This document shows, piece after piece, positions 17,879 through 28,905 of a stretch of DNA of 64,000 nt; the stretch's first letter is position 1; every line of letters begins with the position of its first letter. Position numbers and translations under genes: made by a program. The stretch comes from Lactobacillus huangpiensis (GTDB lineage Bacteria > Bacillota > Bacilli > Lactobacillales > Lactobacillaceae). The DNA lies in the NCBI RefSeq assembly GCF_019972815.1, contig NZ_BPPA01000003.1:1-64000 (forward strand). Direction: 5' to 3'. The notes under the pieces were generated by a model, which saw only the letters and a list, made by a program, of their open reading frames with translations, did no database searches and had not been told where the DNA came from.

Positions 17879-20043
17879 TGAAAAAGCATAATAGTAAGAT
17901 AAGTAACTCTAATTCCAAAGCTCACGGATACCGTTTTACAGTCGGGAGATTTCTCGAGGTAGCTGTTGCTTTGGTTTTTCTCGTATTTATAGGAAGATTT
18001 TTATATATTGGCATTTCAAAGACTGTTAATGGACAAAATTTAACTGCTAAAACTGAGCAATTATATATGCGTAATCAGGTATTAAAGGCTAATCGCGGTA
18101 CGATATATGACCGTAATGGCTTGGCAGTTGCTCAAGATTCTCATTTATATACTATTTATGCTATTTTAGATAAATCTTCTATCAATTATAAAAATAAGCC
18201 TGAATATGTTGTTGATAAAAATAAGACTGCTAACAAATTAGCCCAAGTCTTACCTCTTAAGGCTGACAAAATTTTAAAATATCTTAATCCTGCACGCCCT
18301 GTTTTTCAGGTACAATTTGGTACTGCAGGTTCCAATTTATCAAAACAGCAAAAAGATAAAATTGAAAAGATGAATTTGCCTGGTATTAAATTCTTTGAAA
18401 CCCAGTCTCGGCTTTATCCTAATGGTAATTTTGCTTCACATGTAATAGGAATGGCTACCCCGGTATATGATAAAAAAGCCAAGCAGCAGAATCTTGAAGG
18501 TACCATGGGACTTGAAGCATGGTATGATGACGTGCTTACTGGAAAAAACGGTTATCAGGTTTCCGCAGTAGATGCTTCTAATTTTCAGACGCCAAATAGC
18601 GCGCATAACTATAAGGCACCAGTCGACGGTAATAATATTTATCTAACCATTGATTCACAATTGCAGGAATACCTTGAAAATAGGCTCTCCTATGTCCAAA
18701 ATACGTTTAATCCGGTTTCCATGACAGCTGTCGTTGAAGATATTAAAACGGGTAAAGTTTTAGCTGCTTCTCAAAGACCAACTTTTAATCCGCAAACGAA
18801 AAAGGGTCTGAAAAACTCATATCGCAACATTTTAGTACAAGATACTTATGAACCGGGCTCTGTTTTTAAAGTTCTAACGCTGTCATCATCTGTAAATAGT
18901 GGAAATTACCATCCTAATCAATATTATAATTCAGGATCTGTTTCTGTTAATGGATCTGTAATTCACGATTGGCAGCCTCACGGCTGGGGAAGTATACCAT
19001 TTTCACAAGCTTTTCCTCGCTCGAGCAATACTGGCTTTGTTCATATTGAGCAGCAAATGGGTGCCAAGACTTGGAAAAAATATTTGAAAAAATTTCATAT
19101 TGGCGAAAAAACTGGAGTAACCTTGCCCGGTGAACAACCGGGGACCATAGCATTCAATTCTCCGATTGATCAAGCTGTAACCAGTTTTGGTCAAGGCGTT
19201 GATGTCAATGTTATGCAAATGATGCAGGCATTTAGCAGTCTGGCAAATGATGGGCAAATGGTAAAACCACAATTCGTTGAAAAAATTACGGATGCTGATA
19301 ATCATACTATCACCGGTTATCAAATTAAAAATGTAGGTCAACCAGTTTACACTAAAGAAACTGCATCTACCGTACTTGAAAATATGCGTCGAGTTTTAAA
19401 TAAGCGCATTGGAACAGGTTCCGCATACCAAATGAAAGGTCAGAGTATTGCCGTTAAAACGGGTACTGCTCAGATTGCTAACCTTAAAGGCGGAGGTTAT
19501 CTCAAAGGTAACAATAATTACATCTTTTCCGTGGTTGGAGTCACGCCTGCTAAACATCCACGATACTGCATTTATATTACTGTCAAACAGCCACGTAAAA
19601 TGAGTAAACCAGCTGAAGTAATACTTTCATCAATTTTTAAACCAATGATGAATAGAGTAATTCTCATGTCTAAAAATGGTCTAAGCAGTTCGACGGCTGT
19701 TAAAACACCTAACCTAAAAGGATTAAACTACAAAAAGGCCGAAAAGGTAGCACAGCGTGTCGGTTTAAGACTTGCTAAGATTGGTACGGGTGATAAAATA
19801 ACTGAACAATCCTACTCGGCAGGTCAAAAACAACAGTCAGGAAAATTAATGCTTGTTCGTACTGCTGGAAGTATAGAATGTCCAGACATGAAGGGCTGGT
19901 CTATTGATGAGTTACACCAATTTGCAGCTTTAACAGGAGTTAAATTACGGATCAAAGGCACAGGAATAGTTTTTAAGCAAGGTCTGGCTACAGGTGAGCC
20001 TGTTAAACCGGGTACAAAAATAAAAATACAATTAAAGGAGTAG
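17878..20043 (+). CDS. Division-specific class B penicillin-binding protein (PBP2b/2x type) with two PASTA domains
   Basis: A 721-residue transpeptidase that crosslinks septal peptidoglycan. An N-terminal membrane anchor (about residues 28-48) is followed by the dimerisation domain ([11 protein letters not shown]), then the transpeptidase domain with SVFK (Ser328 nucleophile, Lys331), SSN (382-384) and KTG (527-529). Two C-terminal PASTA repeats start near residues 606 and 666 ([35 protein letters not shown]). PASTA domains are typical of division PBPs of cocci and lactobacilli. Position between ftsL and mraY matches ftsI. Confidence 0.93.
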   Translation: MKKHNSKISNSNSKAHGYRFTVGRFLEVAVALVFLVFIGRFLYIGISKTVNGQNLTAKTEQLYMRNQVLKANRGTIYDRNGLAVAQDSHLYTIYAILDKSSINYKNKPEYVVDKNKTANKLAQVLPLKADKILKYLNPARPVFQVQFGTAGSNLSKQQKDKIEKMNLPGIKFFETQSRLYPNGNFASHVIGMATPVYDKKAKQQNLEGTMGLEAWYDDVLTGKNGYQVSAVDASNFQTPNSAHNYKAPVDGNNIYLTIDSQLQEYLENRLSYVQNTFNPVSMTAVVEDIKTGKVLAASQRPTFNPQTKKGLKNSYRNILVQDTYEPGSVFKVLTLSSSVNSGNYHPNQYYNSGSVSVNGSVIHDWQPHGWGSIPFSQAFPRSSNTGFVHIEQQMGAKTWKKYLKKFHIGEKTGVTLPGEQPGTIAFNSPIDQAVTSFGQGVDVNVMQMMQAFSSLANDGQMVKPQFVEKITDADNHTITGYQIKNVGQPVYTKETASTVLENMRRVLNKRIGTGSAYQMKGQSIAVKTGTAQIANLKGGGYLKGNNNYIFSVVGVTPAKHPRYCIYITVKQPRKMSKPAEVILSSIFKPMMNRVILMSKNGLSSSTAVKTPNLKGLNYKKAEKVAQRVGLRLAKIGTGDKITEQSYSAGQKQQSGKLMLVRTAGSIECPDMKGWSIDELHQFAALTGVKLRIKGTGIVFKQGLATGEPVKPGTKIKIQLKE

Positions 20044-20050
20044 CATTTTT

Positions 20051-21013
20051 ATGCTGATTATTAGCATTATTGCATTAGTAAGTTCACTAGCGTTGACTGG
20101 GATCATTCTGCCTTGGATGATTATTTTCATGAGGACACATCACGAAGGACAAGAAATTCGTGATGAAGGTCCTAAATGGCATGAAAAGAAATCAGGAACA
20201 CCCACAATGGGTGGGGTAGTCTTTGTTTTGGCAGCTACAGTATCTACCATTTGGGTTAGTATTTGGCAACAGGAAACGTCTAAACTAATTTGGATTTTAC
20301 TAATCAGTTTGCTTGGCTACGGAATAATCGGCTTTTTAGATGATGGTATTAAACTGTTTTACAAGCGCAATTTAGGTTTGCACGCCTGGCAAAAATTTTC
20401 CTTACAAATATTGGTTGCTATTGTGATTGTCTTTATTGCAGCTACAGATAATTTTCAATTTAAACTTTTTATACCATTTTTTGGTATTGTGAACAGTGCG
20501 ATTTTATTTACCATTTTTGTAATTTTTTGGCTGGTTGGCTTTTCCAATGCTGTTAATCTCTCAGATGGATTAGATGGTCTGGCAACGGGACTTTCAATTA
20601 TTGCTTATGCTACTTATTCTTATATTGCACTTAAACAAAAGAACTTTGCTATTTTAATTTTTTGTATGAGTGTTATAGGTGGTTTGATTTCATTTTTTAT
20701 TTTTAATCATAAACCTGCCAAAATTTTTATGGGTGATGCCGGATCCTTGGCATTAGGAGGTGGATTGGCTGCTGTCAGCGTCTTTTTAAACAGGCCATGG
20801 TCTCTTTTATTAATTGGAATCGTGTTTGTTTGTGAAACTACAAGTGTAATTCTACAAGTAATCTCTTTTCAAACTACAGGTAAAAGGATTTTTAAAATGA
20901 CACCAATTCACCATCATTTCGAAATGCTGGGGTATTCTGAATGGAAAGTAGATATTATTTTCTGGATAGTTGGATTGATTGGTAGTTTTTTGTATTTAAT
21001 AATATGGGGATAA
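20051..21013 (+). CDS. mraY: Phospho-N-acetylmuramoyl-pentapeptide transferase MraY
   Basis: A 320-residue polytopic membrane enzyme (about ten hydrophobic segments) that makes lipid I from UDP-MurNAc-pentapeptide and undecaprenyl phosphate. Conserved cytoplasmic motifs are [17 protein letters not shown] near the N-terminus, [22 protein letters not shown] with the catalytic Asp residues, [10 protein letters not shown] and [16 protein letters not shown] lies 11 bases before ATG. It is in standard dcw order. Confidence 0.97.
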   Translation: MLIISIIALVSSLALTGIILPWMIIFMRTHHEGQEIRDEGPKWHEKKSGTPTMGGVVFVLAATVSTIWVSIWQQETSKLIWILLISLLGYGIIGFLDDGIKLFYKRNLGLHAWQKFSLQILVAIVIVFIAATDNFQFKLFIPFFGIVNSAILFTIFVIFWLVGFSNAVNLSDGLDGLATGLSIIAYATYSYIALKQKNFAILIFCMSVIGGLISFFIFNHKPAKIFMGDAGSLALGGGLAAVSVFLNRPWSLLLIGIVFVCETTSVILQVISFQTTGKRIFKMTPIHHHFEMLGYSEWKVDIIFWIVGLIGSFLYLIIWG

Positions 21014-21023
21014 AATTAGGTAA

Positions 21024-22403
21024 ATGAAGCAGATTAAGACTTATCAGCACAAAAACATTTTGGTTTTAGGTCTGGGCAAAAGCGGTTTTGCAGTTAGTAA
21101 ATTGCTGCTTAAACTTGGTGCAAAGTTGACTTTAAATGATCAGGCTGATTTGAGTAAAAATAAAAATGCACAGGAATTGAAAAAACAGGGTGTCCGTGTG
21201 ATTGACGGCAGGCATCCAATTGAATTATTAAGTCAAGAAAGTTTTGATTATTTAGTAAAGAATCCTGGCATCCCTTATGAAAATCCAATGGTACAAGAGG
21301 CTCAAAAACTAAACTTGCCTATTATAACCGAGCCAGAAATTGCATTGAGTGTTAGTGATGCCCCTTATATTTGCGTTACAGGTTCGAATGGGAAAACCAC
21401 CACAGTAATGCTGACCCAGAAAATTCTTGATCATCATTTGTCTAAAAATGGACATCATGCATACGCAGTAGGGAACATTGGCGTACCTATATCTGAAGTG
21501 GTTGAAAAAGCGACCAAGGATGATATTCTAGTCTGCGAAACTTCCAGTTTTCAGTTACTTGGTGTTACAGATATTGATCCTAATGTGGCAGCGATCATTG
21601 ACATATACCATAATGTTCACTTGGATTATCATAAAACTTTTGAAAATTATGTTAATGCAAAACTGAATGTTACTCGTACGCAGAGTTCAGATCATTATTT
21701 TTTGGCCAATTTCGATCAAAAAGATATTTTGAAACAAGAAAGGAAAGTTACAAGAGCAAAATTCGTAACTTTTTCTGAAAATAGTCAAGATGCCGATTAT
21801 TTTATTGCCGATGGGTATTTACAAAATCAGCACGAAAAAATAATGAAGACATCTGACATGAAATTACCTGGAATTCATAACCAGCAGAACGCCTTAGTTG
21901 CTAGTGCAATTGCACAAATAATGGGTGCAGATACCAATGATATTAAAGCCGTTTTAACAACTTTTGCTGGTGCAAAGCACCGCTTGCAATACGTGATGAC
22001 ATTAGAAGGTCGCAAAATATACAACGATTCTAAATCTACAAATATTGAAGCAGCTTCTGTTGCAATTCCTTCTTTTGAAGATCCAGAAGTCTGGATCGCT
22101 GGCGGCTTAGATCGTGGATTTACTTTTGATTCTTTAGTACCTTTTTTAAAAAAACACGTTAAAGCGGCCGTTTTATATGGTGAAAGTCGTTATTTATTAG
22201 CGGATGCTGCTAGAAAAGCGGGTATTAAACAAATTGTAATTAAAAACACTTTACAGGAAGCAGTTCCTAGCGCATATGAATTAACAAAACCTGGTGACGT
22301 ATTGTTGTTTTCACCGGCTTGTGCGTCATGGGATCAATTTAGAACATTTGAAGAACGTGGAGACTATTTTGTTAATTTTGTAAAGGAATTGAAGACGAAA
22401 TAA
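21024..22403 (+). CDS. murD: UDP-N-acetylmuramoyl-L-alanine--D-glutamate ligase MurD
   Basis: A 459-residue cytoplasmic Mur ligase that adds D-glutamate to UDP-MurNAc-L-Ala. It has an N-terminal UDP-binding Rossmann domain (LVLGLGKSGFAVSKLL), a central ATP domain with TGSNGKTTT, and a C-terminal domain containing NDSKSTN and LFSPACASWDQFRTFEERG. It is followed one base after its stop by murG. Length is normal. Confidence 0.97.
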   Translation: MKQIKTYQHKNILVLGLGKSGFAVSKLLLKLGAKLTLNDQADLSKNKNAQELKKQGVRVIDGRHPIELLSQESFDYLVKNPGIPYENPMVQEAQKLNLPIITEPEIALSVSDAPYICVTGSNGKTTTVMLTQKILDHHLSKNGHHAYAVGNIGVPISEVVEKATKDDILVCETSSFQLLGVTDIDPNVAAIIDIYHNVHLDYHKTFENYVNAKLNVTRTQSSDHYFLANFDQKDILKQERKVTRAKFVTFSENSQDADYFIADGYLQNQHEKIMKTSDMKLPGIHNQQNALVASAIAQIMGADTNDIKAVLTTFAGAKHRLQYVMTLEGRKIYNDSKSTNIEAASVAIPSFEDPEVWIAGGLDRGFTFDSLVPFLKKHVKAAVLYGESRYLLADAARKAGIKQIVIKNTLQEAVPSAYELTKPGDVLLFSPACASWDQFRTFEERGDYFVNFVKELKTK

Positions 22404-22404
22404 A

Positions 22405-23511
22405 ATGAGAATAATATTTACTGGTGGAGGAACCGGTGGTCATATTTATCCTATTATGGCTATCATTGAAAGATTAAAAGAGCGCAACTTAGCTACAAAT
22501 GATGAAATTCTGTTTGTAGGTACTAAAAATGGTCTTGAAGCAAAAATTGTTCCGTCGGCTGGCGTAAATTTCAAAACTATTGAAATGCGCGGGTTTTCAC
22601 GTAAACATATAATGAGTAATTTTGCTACAATTAGGTTGTTTCTTAAAGCTACAAAAAAGGCTCAAAAAATTATTAATGAGTTTAAGCCTGATATTGTAAT
22701 GGGAACTGGTGGCTATGTGAGTGGTGCTGTAGTTTATGAAGCAGCTAAAATGAAAATACCAACCTTGATTCATGAATCGAATTCGGTTGTTGGAGTTGCT
22801 AATAAGTTTTTAGGTCACTATGTAAATAAGATTTGTTATACGTTTGATGACGCAGCTAAACAGTTTTCTGAAAAGAAAAAATTGGTAAAAACTGGGAATC
22901 CTCGTTCTCAGCAGGTATTGAACTTATCATCAGCAAAAGTTGATATGCAAAGTAAATGGAATCTTAATCCAATAATACCTACAGTATTAGTTTTTGGAGG
23001 ATCTCGTGGAGCTTTAGCCATCAACAGAATTATGCTTAAGTCACTAACTCGCTTGCAAAAAAAGCCATATCAGATAATTTGGGTAACCGGAACATATTAT
23101 TTTAAAGAAATCCAAGAAAAACTGGCTAATATAGACTATGGTAAAAGTATTAAAATTTTACCATATGTTAAAGATATGCCTGCACTTTTGCCTAAAATGA
23201 TTTGTGTAGTTTCACGATCTGGAGCAACCAGCATTGCGGAATTTACAGCTTTAGGTGTTCCCGCCATATTAATTCCCAGCCCGAACGTTACTCATAACCA
23301 TCAAATGAAAAACGCACTTGATCTGGAAAAAGCAGGCGCTGCGACAGTGATTGCTGAAAGCGACCTTAATATCAATAATTTTATTTCCTCAATTGATCAT
23401 ATCGTTTTAGATCGTAAATATTATACAGAAATGAGTAAAGCTTCAAAGAAATTGGGCGTTCCAGATGCTTCTGACGAAGTAATTAAAGTAATGCAAGATA
23501 TATCTAAGTAA
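22405..23511 (+). CDS. murG: Lipid II synthase MurG (UDP-GlcNAc transferase)
   Basis: A 368-residue GT-B glycosyltransferase that converts lipid I to lipid II at the inner membrane face. The N-terminal G-rich loop FTGGGTGGHIYP, the second loop MGTGGYVSG, and the C-terminal nucleotide-sugar site VVSRSGATSIAEFTALGVPAILIPSP with NHQMKNA are all present. It follows murD almost without a gap and is followed by ftsQ. Confidence 0.97.
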   Translation: MRIIFTGGGTGGHIYPIMAIIERLKERNLATNDEILFVGTKNGLEAKIVPSAGVNFKTIEMRGFSRKHIMSNFATIRLFLKATKKAQKIINEFKPDIVMGTGGYVSGAVVYEAAKMKIPTLIHESNSVVGVANKFLGHYVNKICYTFDDAAKQFSEKKKLVKTGNPRSQQVLNLSSAKVDMQSKWNLNPIIPTVLVFGGSRGALAINRIMLKSLTRLQKKPYQIIWVTGTYYFKEIQEKLANIDYGKSIKILPYVKDMPALLPKMICVVSRSGATSIAEFTALGVPAILIPSPNVTHNHQMKNALDLEKAGAATVIAESDLNINNFISSIDHIVLDRKYYTEMSKASKKLGVPDASDEVIKVMQDISK

Positions 23512-23527
23512 GAAGAAGGTGAGGCAG

Positions 23528-24382
23528 TTGACTAAGAAGCGAGTAACAAAAATTGATCCAAAAGAAAAATTATCACCTTATTTAGATCACGAATCTAATC
23601 AGAAGAAAAAGTTTAAAGCTAAAACAAAAGTCTCTGCCTCTTTGTCAAAGTTACATAATGAACGTAAAACTGCATTATTTAAACGTTTGGGACTTGTTGT
23701 GGGAATCTCAGTAGTGTCCATTTTGGGACTAGGTTATTATATTTCTCCTTTAGCAAATGTGAAAAGCATTCAAATAAAAGGTGAAAATGATTTACCAATA
23801 AAAGAAGTTGTAAAAACTACTGATATTAAAGCCAGTGATAAAATAATTGACCATCTGTTTAATAAGGACAGCATAGACCATAAACTGTCATCAAGATACT
23901 CTGAAATAAAAACCATAAATGTTCATGTTAAAAATTTTAACCATTTGATTCTTGATATTGACGAATACCATACGATTGGTTACATTAAAAATGCCAAAGG
24001 ATACCGGAAAATACTTACACACGGCAAATTGGGTTCCCAGATAATTCCGTGGTCAAAGGTGAGTCCGGATAAGCCAGTTTTTGTGGGATATAACCATGAA
24101 ATATCATTGAAAGAAACTCTTCACTTGTTTAATAGTCTGCCTTCAGATTTTCAAAATCAGATAAAATTGTTAAGCGGCAACACTAGAAGAAAATCACAGG
24201 TAATTTTTCTAATGAAAAATGGAAATGTAGTAATTGGTAACGTTTCTACCCTCAAAAGTAAATTAAAGTACTATAATAAAATAAAAACTAAAGTGGGAAA
24301 AAATACTTTAATTGATTTGGAAGTAGGTGCGTTTAGCAGACCGCTTACACCAAGTGAAAAGAAAGCTTATGGTTTAACTTAG
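23528..24382 (+). CDS. ftsQ: Cell division protein FtsQ/DivIB
   Basis: A bitopic protein of about 284 residues: basic cytoplasmic region (about residues 1-55), one membrane segment (LGLVVGISVVSILGLGYYI), then an extracellular POTRA domain beginning at NVKSIQIKGENDLP and a beta region. This is DivIB, partner of FtsL and DivIC. I chose TTG at 23528 because AGAAGG lies eight bases before it; a GTG at 23519 is in frame but has its purine-rich site directly adjacent. It is the last gene before the ftsA promoter. Confidence 0.85.
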   Translation: MTKKRVTKIDPKEKLSPYLDHESNQKKKFKAKTKVSASLSKLHNERKTALFKRLGLVVGISVVSILGLGYYISPLANVKSIQIKGENDLPIKEVVKTTDIKASDKIIDHLFNKDSIDHKLSSRYSEIKTINVHVKNFNHLILDIDEYHTIGYIKNAKGYRKILTHGKLGSQIIPWSKVSPDKPVFVGYNHEISLKETLHLFNSLPSDFQNQIKLLSGNTRRKSQVIFLMKNGNVVIGNVSTLKSKLKYYNKIKTKVGKNTLIDLEVGAFSRPLTPSEKKAYGLT

Positions 24383-24403
24383 GCTGAATTTGAGCTACTT
24401 TTA

Positions 24404-24412
24404 TGGTAAAAT
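24404..24412 (+). promoter_or_regulatory. ftsA–ftsZ promoter, extended -10
   Basis: TGGTAAAAT (TAAAAT at 24407-24412) is an extended -10 placed in the short gap between ftsQ and ftsA, 32 bases before the TTG start. No good -35 is present at normal spacing. It would allow ftsAZ to be expressed apart from the mur genes. Confidence 0.5.
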
Positions 24413-24443
24413 TTTTGTAAAGAGCACTGACAGGGGGTAAATT

Positions 24444-25802
24444 TTGGACAATACAAATTTATTAGTGGGCTTAGATATTGGTACCACAAGTGTGAAAGCG
24501 GTTGTAGCAGATACAGGTAAAGTTATCGGAGCTGTAGCTGTTCCCAATAGGGGAATGCGCCATGGCAATATAGTTGATATTGATGAGACAGCAGCTGCTA
24601 TTAGTAGAGCGTTAAAAGAAATAGCTAAAAAGACAAACGCAAAGATTTATCGAGTTGTAACAGGCATACCGGTTGGTATGCTTCAACTTGAAACTGCAAG
24701 CGATTTGGTTAATGTAAGCGATAATGGTCAGGAAGTTGGCAACCATGATGTCAGACGTGTAGTACGTGCTGCTATCAGGTCTGCAGTAAAAAACGAACGT
24801 GAACCTATTGCTTTTTTGCCAAGCCGCTTTTTAATTGATGGTAAAACGGAAGTCGATGATCCCCGAAAAATGATTGCTCATTCTCTGTCAGTGCAGGGCA
24901 TCATGCTTACGGCTCCGGCAAGTCCTTTGCATAATATTAAAAAGGCTATAGAGCGAGCAGGTTATTCTAATAACTTTTTTGTTCCAACCCCGCTTGCTAT
25001 TGCCAGTGTTGCTTTAAATGAAAGTGAGCGACAGTTTGGCTCAATAATCCTTGATTTAGGTGGTGGCGTGACTACTGCCACGGTCATTCACAATAATCAG
25101 ATTAAATATGCTAATATTGACTTTGAAGGAGGAAGCGATATTAGCAATGACATCTCTGTTGTTCTTAGTACATCAAAAAGGGATGCAGAACAAATAAAAC
25201 TTGATTATGGCTATGCCGATCCAAATCTAGCTTCTGAAAAAAATAAATTTGCTGTTAATAGCGTAGGTTCAAATGGTCAACAGATGGTTGACGAGAGCTA
25301 CTTAAGTGAAATTATTAATGCTAGAGTTATGCAGACCATTGACAGAATTGAAAAAGGTTTGGTTAAACATGATGCTTTAAGTTTGCCTGGTGGTGTCATT
25401 ATCACTGGTGGAAGCAGTCTGTTACAAGGTTTTGATGGCATAATAGCCAATACTTTAAATGTCAAAGCCAGAATCTATCAACCTGACCAAATTGGAATGC
25501 GCAATCCAATTTATTCAGCTGCATATGGAGTCGTTAACTATGCATATAAAATGTCTGATATTGACTTTTTAGTAATTAATGCAATATACGGCAAGGATGC
25601 ACTTGGTCAAGAAGAAGTGACTGTTCAAGAAAAAACAAAAACTTCGAAAAGAACAGCTACTGTTAATGAAAGTAAAAGAAAAGAAGAATATAATAGACGT
25701 GAGTTACTGAAACGAGAAAAATCTTCGCAAAGTAAAACGAAAAATAATACGCAAAATAAAGATAAAGGCTTTAAGAACTTCTTCAAAAAGTTCTTTGATT
25801 AA
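24444..25802 (+). CDS. ftsA: Cell division protein FtsA
   Basis: A 452-residue actin-like ATPase that tethers FtsZ to the membrane. Actin-fold motifs are VGLDIGTTSVKAV, IILDLGGGVTTATV and GVIITGGSSLLQG; the SHS2/1c subdomain lies between the first two. A long charged linker (about residues 390-440) ends in FKNFFKKFFD, an amphipathic helix that suits membrane binding. It begins with TTG after the strong site CAGGGGG. ftsZ follows 14 bases later. Confidence 0.95.
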   Translation: MDNTNLLVGLDIGTTSVKAVVADTGKVIGAVAVPNRGMRHGNIVDIDETAAAISRALKEIAKKTNAKIYRVVTGIPVGMLQLETASDLVNVSDNGQEVGNHDVRRVVRAAIRSAVKNEREPIAFLPSRFLIDGKTEVDDPRKMIAHSLSVQGIMLTAPASPLHNIKKAIERAGYSNNFFVPTPLAIASVALNESERQFGSIILDLGGGVTTATVIHNNQIKYANIDFEGGSDISNDISVVLSTSKRDAEQIKLDYGYADPNLASEKNKFAVNSVGSNGQQMVDESYLSEIINARVMQTIDRIEKGLVKHDALSLPGGVIITGGSSLLQGFDGIIANTLNVKARIYQPDQIGMRNPIYSAAYGVVNYAYKMSDIDFLVINAIYGKDALGQEEVTVQEKTKTSKRTATVNESKRKEEYNRRELLKREKSSQSKTKNNTQNKDKGFKNFFKKFFD

Positions 25803-25816
25803 AGGTGGTTAATTAG

Positions 25817-27151
25817 ATGGATTTTACGTTCGATTCTGACGACAATAAAAATGCTGTCATCAAAGTTATTGGTGTCGGCGGTGCTGGTGGTAATGCTGTT
25901 AATCGAATGATCGATGATGGCGTACAAGGAGTATCTTTTGTAGCTGCTAACACAGATGTACAAGCATTAAATAGTAATAAAGCTGAAAATAAAATTCAGC
26001 TGGGGCCAAAGTTGACAAGAGGACTTGGAGCTGGCTCTCATCCCGAGGTAGGTCAAAAAGCTGCTGAAGAAAGTGAGCAGACAATTGAAGATGCCCTAAA
26101 AGGTGCAGATATGATTTTCATTACCGCTGGCATGGGTGGCGGTACGGGAACTGGTGCTGCGCCAATTGTAGCCAAAATTGCACGAGAAACTGGTGCATTA
26201 ACAGTTGGCGTTGTTACTCGTCCTTTTACATTTGAAGGACCCAAAAGGTCTAAAAATGCAGCTGAAGGCATTTCTCAGTTAAAACAGTATGTTGATACGC
26301 TTGTTATTATTGCTAATAACCGGTTGCTGGAAATGGTCGATAAAAAGACTCCTATGATGGATGCCTTTAAAGAAGCAGATAATGTTTTAAAACAGGGTGT
26401 TCAAGGTATTTCTGATTTAATCACTTCAACCGACTATGTTAACTTGGATTTTGCTGATGTTAAAACTGTTATGGCAAACCAAGGTGCTGCTTTAATGGGA
26501 ATTGGTCGTGCAAGTGGGGAGAACCGGACTGTTGAAGCAACTAAACTGGCAATTTCTTCACCGTTGCTTGAGGTTTCAATTGATGGCGCTAAGCAGGTTC
26601 TCCTGAATATCACCGGTGGACCTGATTTGACTTTATTTGAAGCACAAGATGCTTCTGAAATTGTTTCAAAGGCTGCAGGCGATGATGTTAATATCATTTT
26701 TGGTACGTCCATTAATCCTAATTTAGGAGATGAGGTTGTTGTCACTGTTATAGCTACAGGAATAAATTCACAAGCAGAAGAGGAAGCATCTAAACAGCTT
26801 CCTGGTCACAGTCACCAGATAAAGTCACAACCTAGTCAAACCAATTCCTCTGGGCAAAATACAAATTCGGTTGAGAGACATGTTGAGCCCAGACCTTCAA
26901 CTGATGATGGCTCGCAAACTGTTCAGACTGCTCCAAAACATAAACCTATGGTCGATCCAACAAGTGTATGGGGTTTGGATAACGATGATGAAGGAAATCG
27001 TCGCTCAACACCATCTGCCACAAATCAGGAGGAAAGATCGAGCTCGTTTGATGACGACGATCAAAGCAGTATTTCACAAATCGAAACCAACGCTTTTGAT
27101 GACGATGATACTGATGATATTCCATTTTTCAGGCATCGTGGTGAAAACTAA
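25817..27151 (+). CDS. ftsZ: Cell division protein FtsZ (tubulin homologue)
   Basis: A 444-residue GTPase that forms the Z ring. The GTP-binding signature GGGTGTG is at residues 107-113, preceded by [13 protein letters not shown] and followed by the T7 loop region [11 protein letters not shown]. The globular core ends near residue 318. A variable Gln/Ser/Asp-rich linker follows, and the conserved C-terminal tail [10 protein letters not shown] binds FtsA, SepF and EzrA. Confidence 0.98.
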   Translation: MDFTFDSDDNKNAVIKVIGVGGAGGNAVNRMIDDGVQGVSFVAANTDVQALNSNKAENKIQLGPKLTRGLGAGSHPEVGQKAAEESEQTIEDALKGADMIFITAGMGGGTGTGAAPIVAKIARETGALTVGVVTRPFTFEGPKRSKNAAEGISQLKQYVDTLVIIANNRLLEMVDKKTPMMDAFKEADNVLKQGVQGISDLITSTDYVNLDFADVKTVMANQGAALMGIGRASGENRTVEATKLAISSPLLEVSIDGAKQVLLNITGGPDLTLFEAQDASEIVSKAAGDDVNIIFGTSINPNLGDEVVVTVIATGINSQAEEEASKQLPGHSHQIKSQPSQTNSSGQNTNSVERHVEPRPSTDDGSQTVQTAPKHKPMVDPTSVWGLDNDDEGNRRSTPSATNQEERSSSFDDDDQSSISQIETNAFDDDDTDDIPFFRHRGEN

Positions 27152-27166
27152 TAGGAGGCAAGAAAA

Positions 27167-27607
27167 ATGGCTTTTAGTAAAATAGGTAAATTTTTCGGTG
27201 TTGCAAATGATGACGATGAAATGCTGGATGATGAATATGCAGAAGACCAACAATTAAATAATGAGGACAATTATTCTGCTAGTGCTGTTGATCGTGACAA
27301 TGTAGTTTCGATAAAATCCGGTATGAATGCGGCTAAGAGCAAAATTGTTCTTTACGAGCCACGTGTTTATTCTGATGCCAAGGATGTTGCACAAAACTTG
27401 TTGAATAACAAAGCAGTGATTATTAATTTTAGCAGGATGGAAGATGCTTCTGCTAGGAGAGTTGTTGATTTTATAACGGGGACAGTTTATGCCCTGAATG
27501 GTGAAATTCAACGTATCGGCGATAAAATATTTCTGGCAACACCTCCTAAATTCGTTACTAATGGCAAAATTAGTGACTTAGTTGATAAGAAAGATACTTT
27601 AAGTTAA
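27167..27607 (+). CDS. sepF: Cell division protein SepF
   Basis: A 146-residue protein with an N-terminal amphipathic helix (MAFSKIGKFFGV), an acidic linker and the SepF domain (KIVLYEPRVYSDAKDVAQNLLNNKAVIINFSRMEDASARRVVDFITGTVYALNG). SepF binds the FtsZ tail and the membrane and can form rings. It begins after AGGAGG and shares one base with the start of yggT (TAATG). Confidence 0.95.
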   Translation: MAFSKIGKFFGVANDDDEMLDDEYAEDQQLNNEDNYSASAVDRDNVVSIKSGMNAAKSKIVLYEPRVYSDAKDVAQNLLNNKAVIINFSRMEDASARRVVDFITGTVYALNGEIQRIGDKIFLATPPKFVTNGKISDLVDKKDTLS

Positions 27608-27912
27608 TGGCAGCAAATATCATATATTACGGTATTAATATTGTTGATTATATAATATGGATCTACAGCATTATTATGGTAATTGATGCAATTTTAAGTT
27701 GGATTCCTTTTTTACGTGATTCAAGTCTCGGTCGTATAATTAATCTGATAATTGATCCTTATTTAAACCTTTTTCGTAAGGGACCGATTTTAAGACTCTC
27801 TAATGCCACCGGGTTGGATATTTCATTTCTAATTGGCTTACTTTTACTTTATTTTGTGCAAAATTATGTCTTAAGATGGATCGCAAACATTTTATTTAGA
27901 TTGTTTGTTTAA
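27607..27912 (+). CDS. yggT: YggT family membrane protein
   Basis: A 101-residue protein with hydrophobic segments at the N-terminus (INIVDYIIWIYSIIMVIDAILSWIPF) and C-terminus (LLLLYFVQNYVLRWIANILF), separated by the family signature PYLNLFRKGP. YggT proteins accompany sepF in many Firmicutes and may help division or osmotic tolerance; the function is not settled. It is translationally coupled to sepF. Confidence 0.9.
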   Translation: MAANIIYYGINIVDYIIWIYSIIMVIDAILSWIPFLRDSSLGRIINLIIDPYLNLFRKGPILRLSNATGLDISFLIGLLLLYFVQNYVLRWIANILFRLFV

Positions 27913-27920
27913 TTTTTATA

Positions 27921-28021
27921 AAGAGCTGATGAATTTCATGATTTGTCAGCCTTTTATTTTTTTGAATAATGCAAATAGTTTCCTTTGTTAAATGAATGTC
28001 TTTTAAAGTTCATGCTATAAT
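27921..28021 (+). promoter_or_regulatory. Terminator-like hairpin and ylmH promoter
   Basis: After yggT, GCTGA (27925-27929) pairs with TCAGC (27946-27950) followed by a T-rich tract, a modest terminator. Further on, TGCTATAAT (TATAAT at 28016-28021) is an extended -10 that would drive ylmH and divIVA. The rest of the gap holds nothing else I can name. Confidence 0.5.
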
Positions 28022-28074
28022 AATTTTAGAAAAGACCAATGTGTCTTTTTACCTTCATTAACAGGGGGCATTGT

Positions 28075-28905
28075 GTGAACACAAAAAACATAGCAAAACG
28101 AAGTGCTTATGCTAAGAATGTTTTATTTAAAGGTGATTTATCTGATCAGAAAATAGTAGATAAGATGACTGGACTCATAAATAACGCTCTTGACAAGCAT
28201 GAAGAAGTTTTAACAGATTTTCTGAATCCTGGAGAAAGGGATATTCTTAAAAAAATAGCTGGTGCTGAAGTTTGTTTGCAGAGCTTTGGTGGGCATTTAA
28301 ATGCTGAAAAGAAAAGAGTTTTAATAACTGAAGACTGGGATAATATTGCGCCTCTTGCATATCAGGTTACTGTTTTTAATATTGAGTATCCTCAGAAATT
28401 TACTTTTTTGTCACATAGTGCAATATTAGGAAGCCTAGCTAATGCAGGTATAGAAACCTCAACATTTGGCGACATTATTACCGATGGCAATGGCAAGTGG
28501 CAATTTTTTGCTAAGAGCGAACTAACAGATTTTTTTCAACATGAAATCACCTATATAGGTAGGACAAAGGTTAGAATAAGACCTAGTCTAAATCAGAAAG
28601 TAATAGCAGTTGATGATGAAAGTGAACTGTTAACTGCAATTGTTTCTTCACTGAGGCTGGATGCAGTTTTAGCTTCAATCACAAATGATAGCAGGCAGAA
28701 AGTAAAAACATGTATATCAGATAATTTGGTTAAATTAAATTGGCATAGTGTCAAAGATTTTAATATAATGGTTAATGAAAATGATGTCCTAAGTTTAAGA
28801 CATTTTGGCAGATGTGAAATTAAAGATATATCAAGGACACGAAAAGGCAAGTATAAGGTGGTGTATAAGCTATGGCAGACGAAAAAAAGGAATCGCAGAA
28901 ATTGA
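28075..28905 (+). CDS. ylmH: YlmH family RNA-binding protein (S4 domain)
   Basis: A 276-residue protein with an N-terminal YlmH region, a central domain (FNIEYPQKFTFLSHSAILGSLANAGIE) and a C-terminal S4 RNA-binding domain (KVKTCISDNLVKLNWHSV… VLSLRHFGRCEI). YlmH proteins have been linked to ribosome rescue of peptidyl-tRNA-blocked 50S subunits. The GTG at 28075 follows GGGGG at correct spacing. Its end overlaps divIVA by 34 bases. Confidence 0.88.
   Translation: MNTKNIAKRSAYAKNVLFKGDLSDQKIVDKMTGLINNALDKHEEVLTDFLNPGERDILKKIAGAEVCLQSFGGHLNAEKKRVLITEDWDNIAPLAYQVTVFNIEYPQKFTFLSHSAILGSLANAGIETSTFGDIITDGNGKWQFFAKSELTDFFQHEITYIGRTKVRIRPSLNQKVIAVDDESELLTAIVSSLRLDAVLASITNDSRQKVKTCISDNLVKLNWHSVKDFNIMVNENDVLSLRHFGRCEIKDISRTRKGKYKVVYKLWQTKKRNRRN

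Noticed and set aside
26434-26745. Antisense open frame in ftsZ
   Set aside because: Open antisense frames arise easily from the codon pattern of ftsZ; it has no start signal and no family resemblance.
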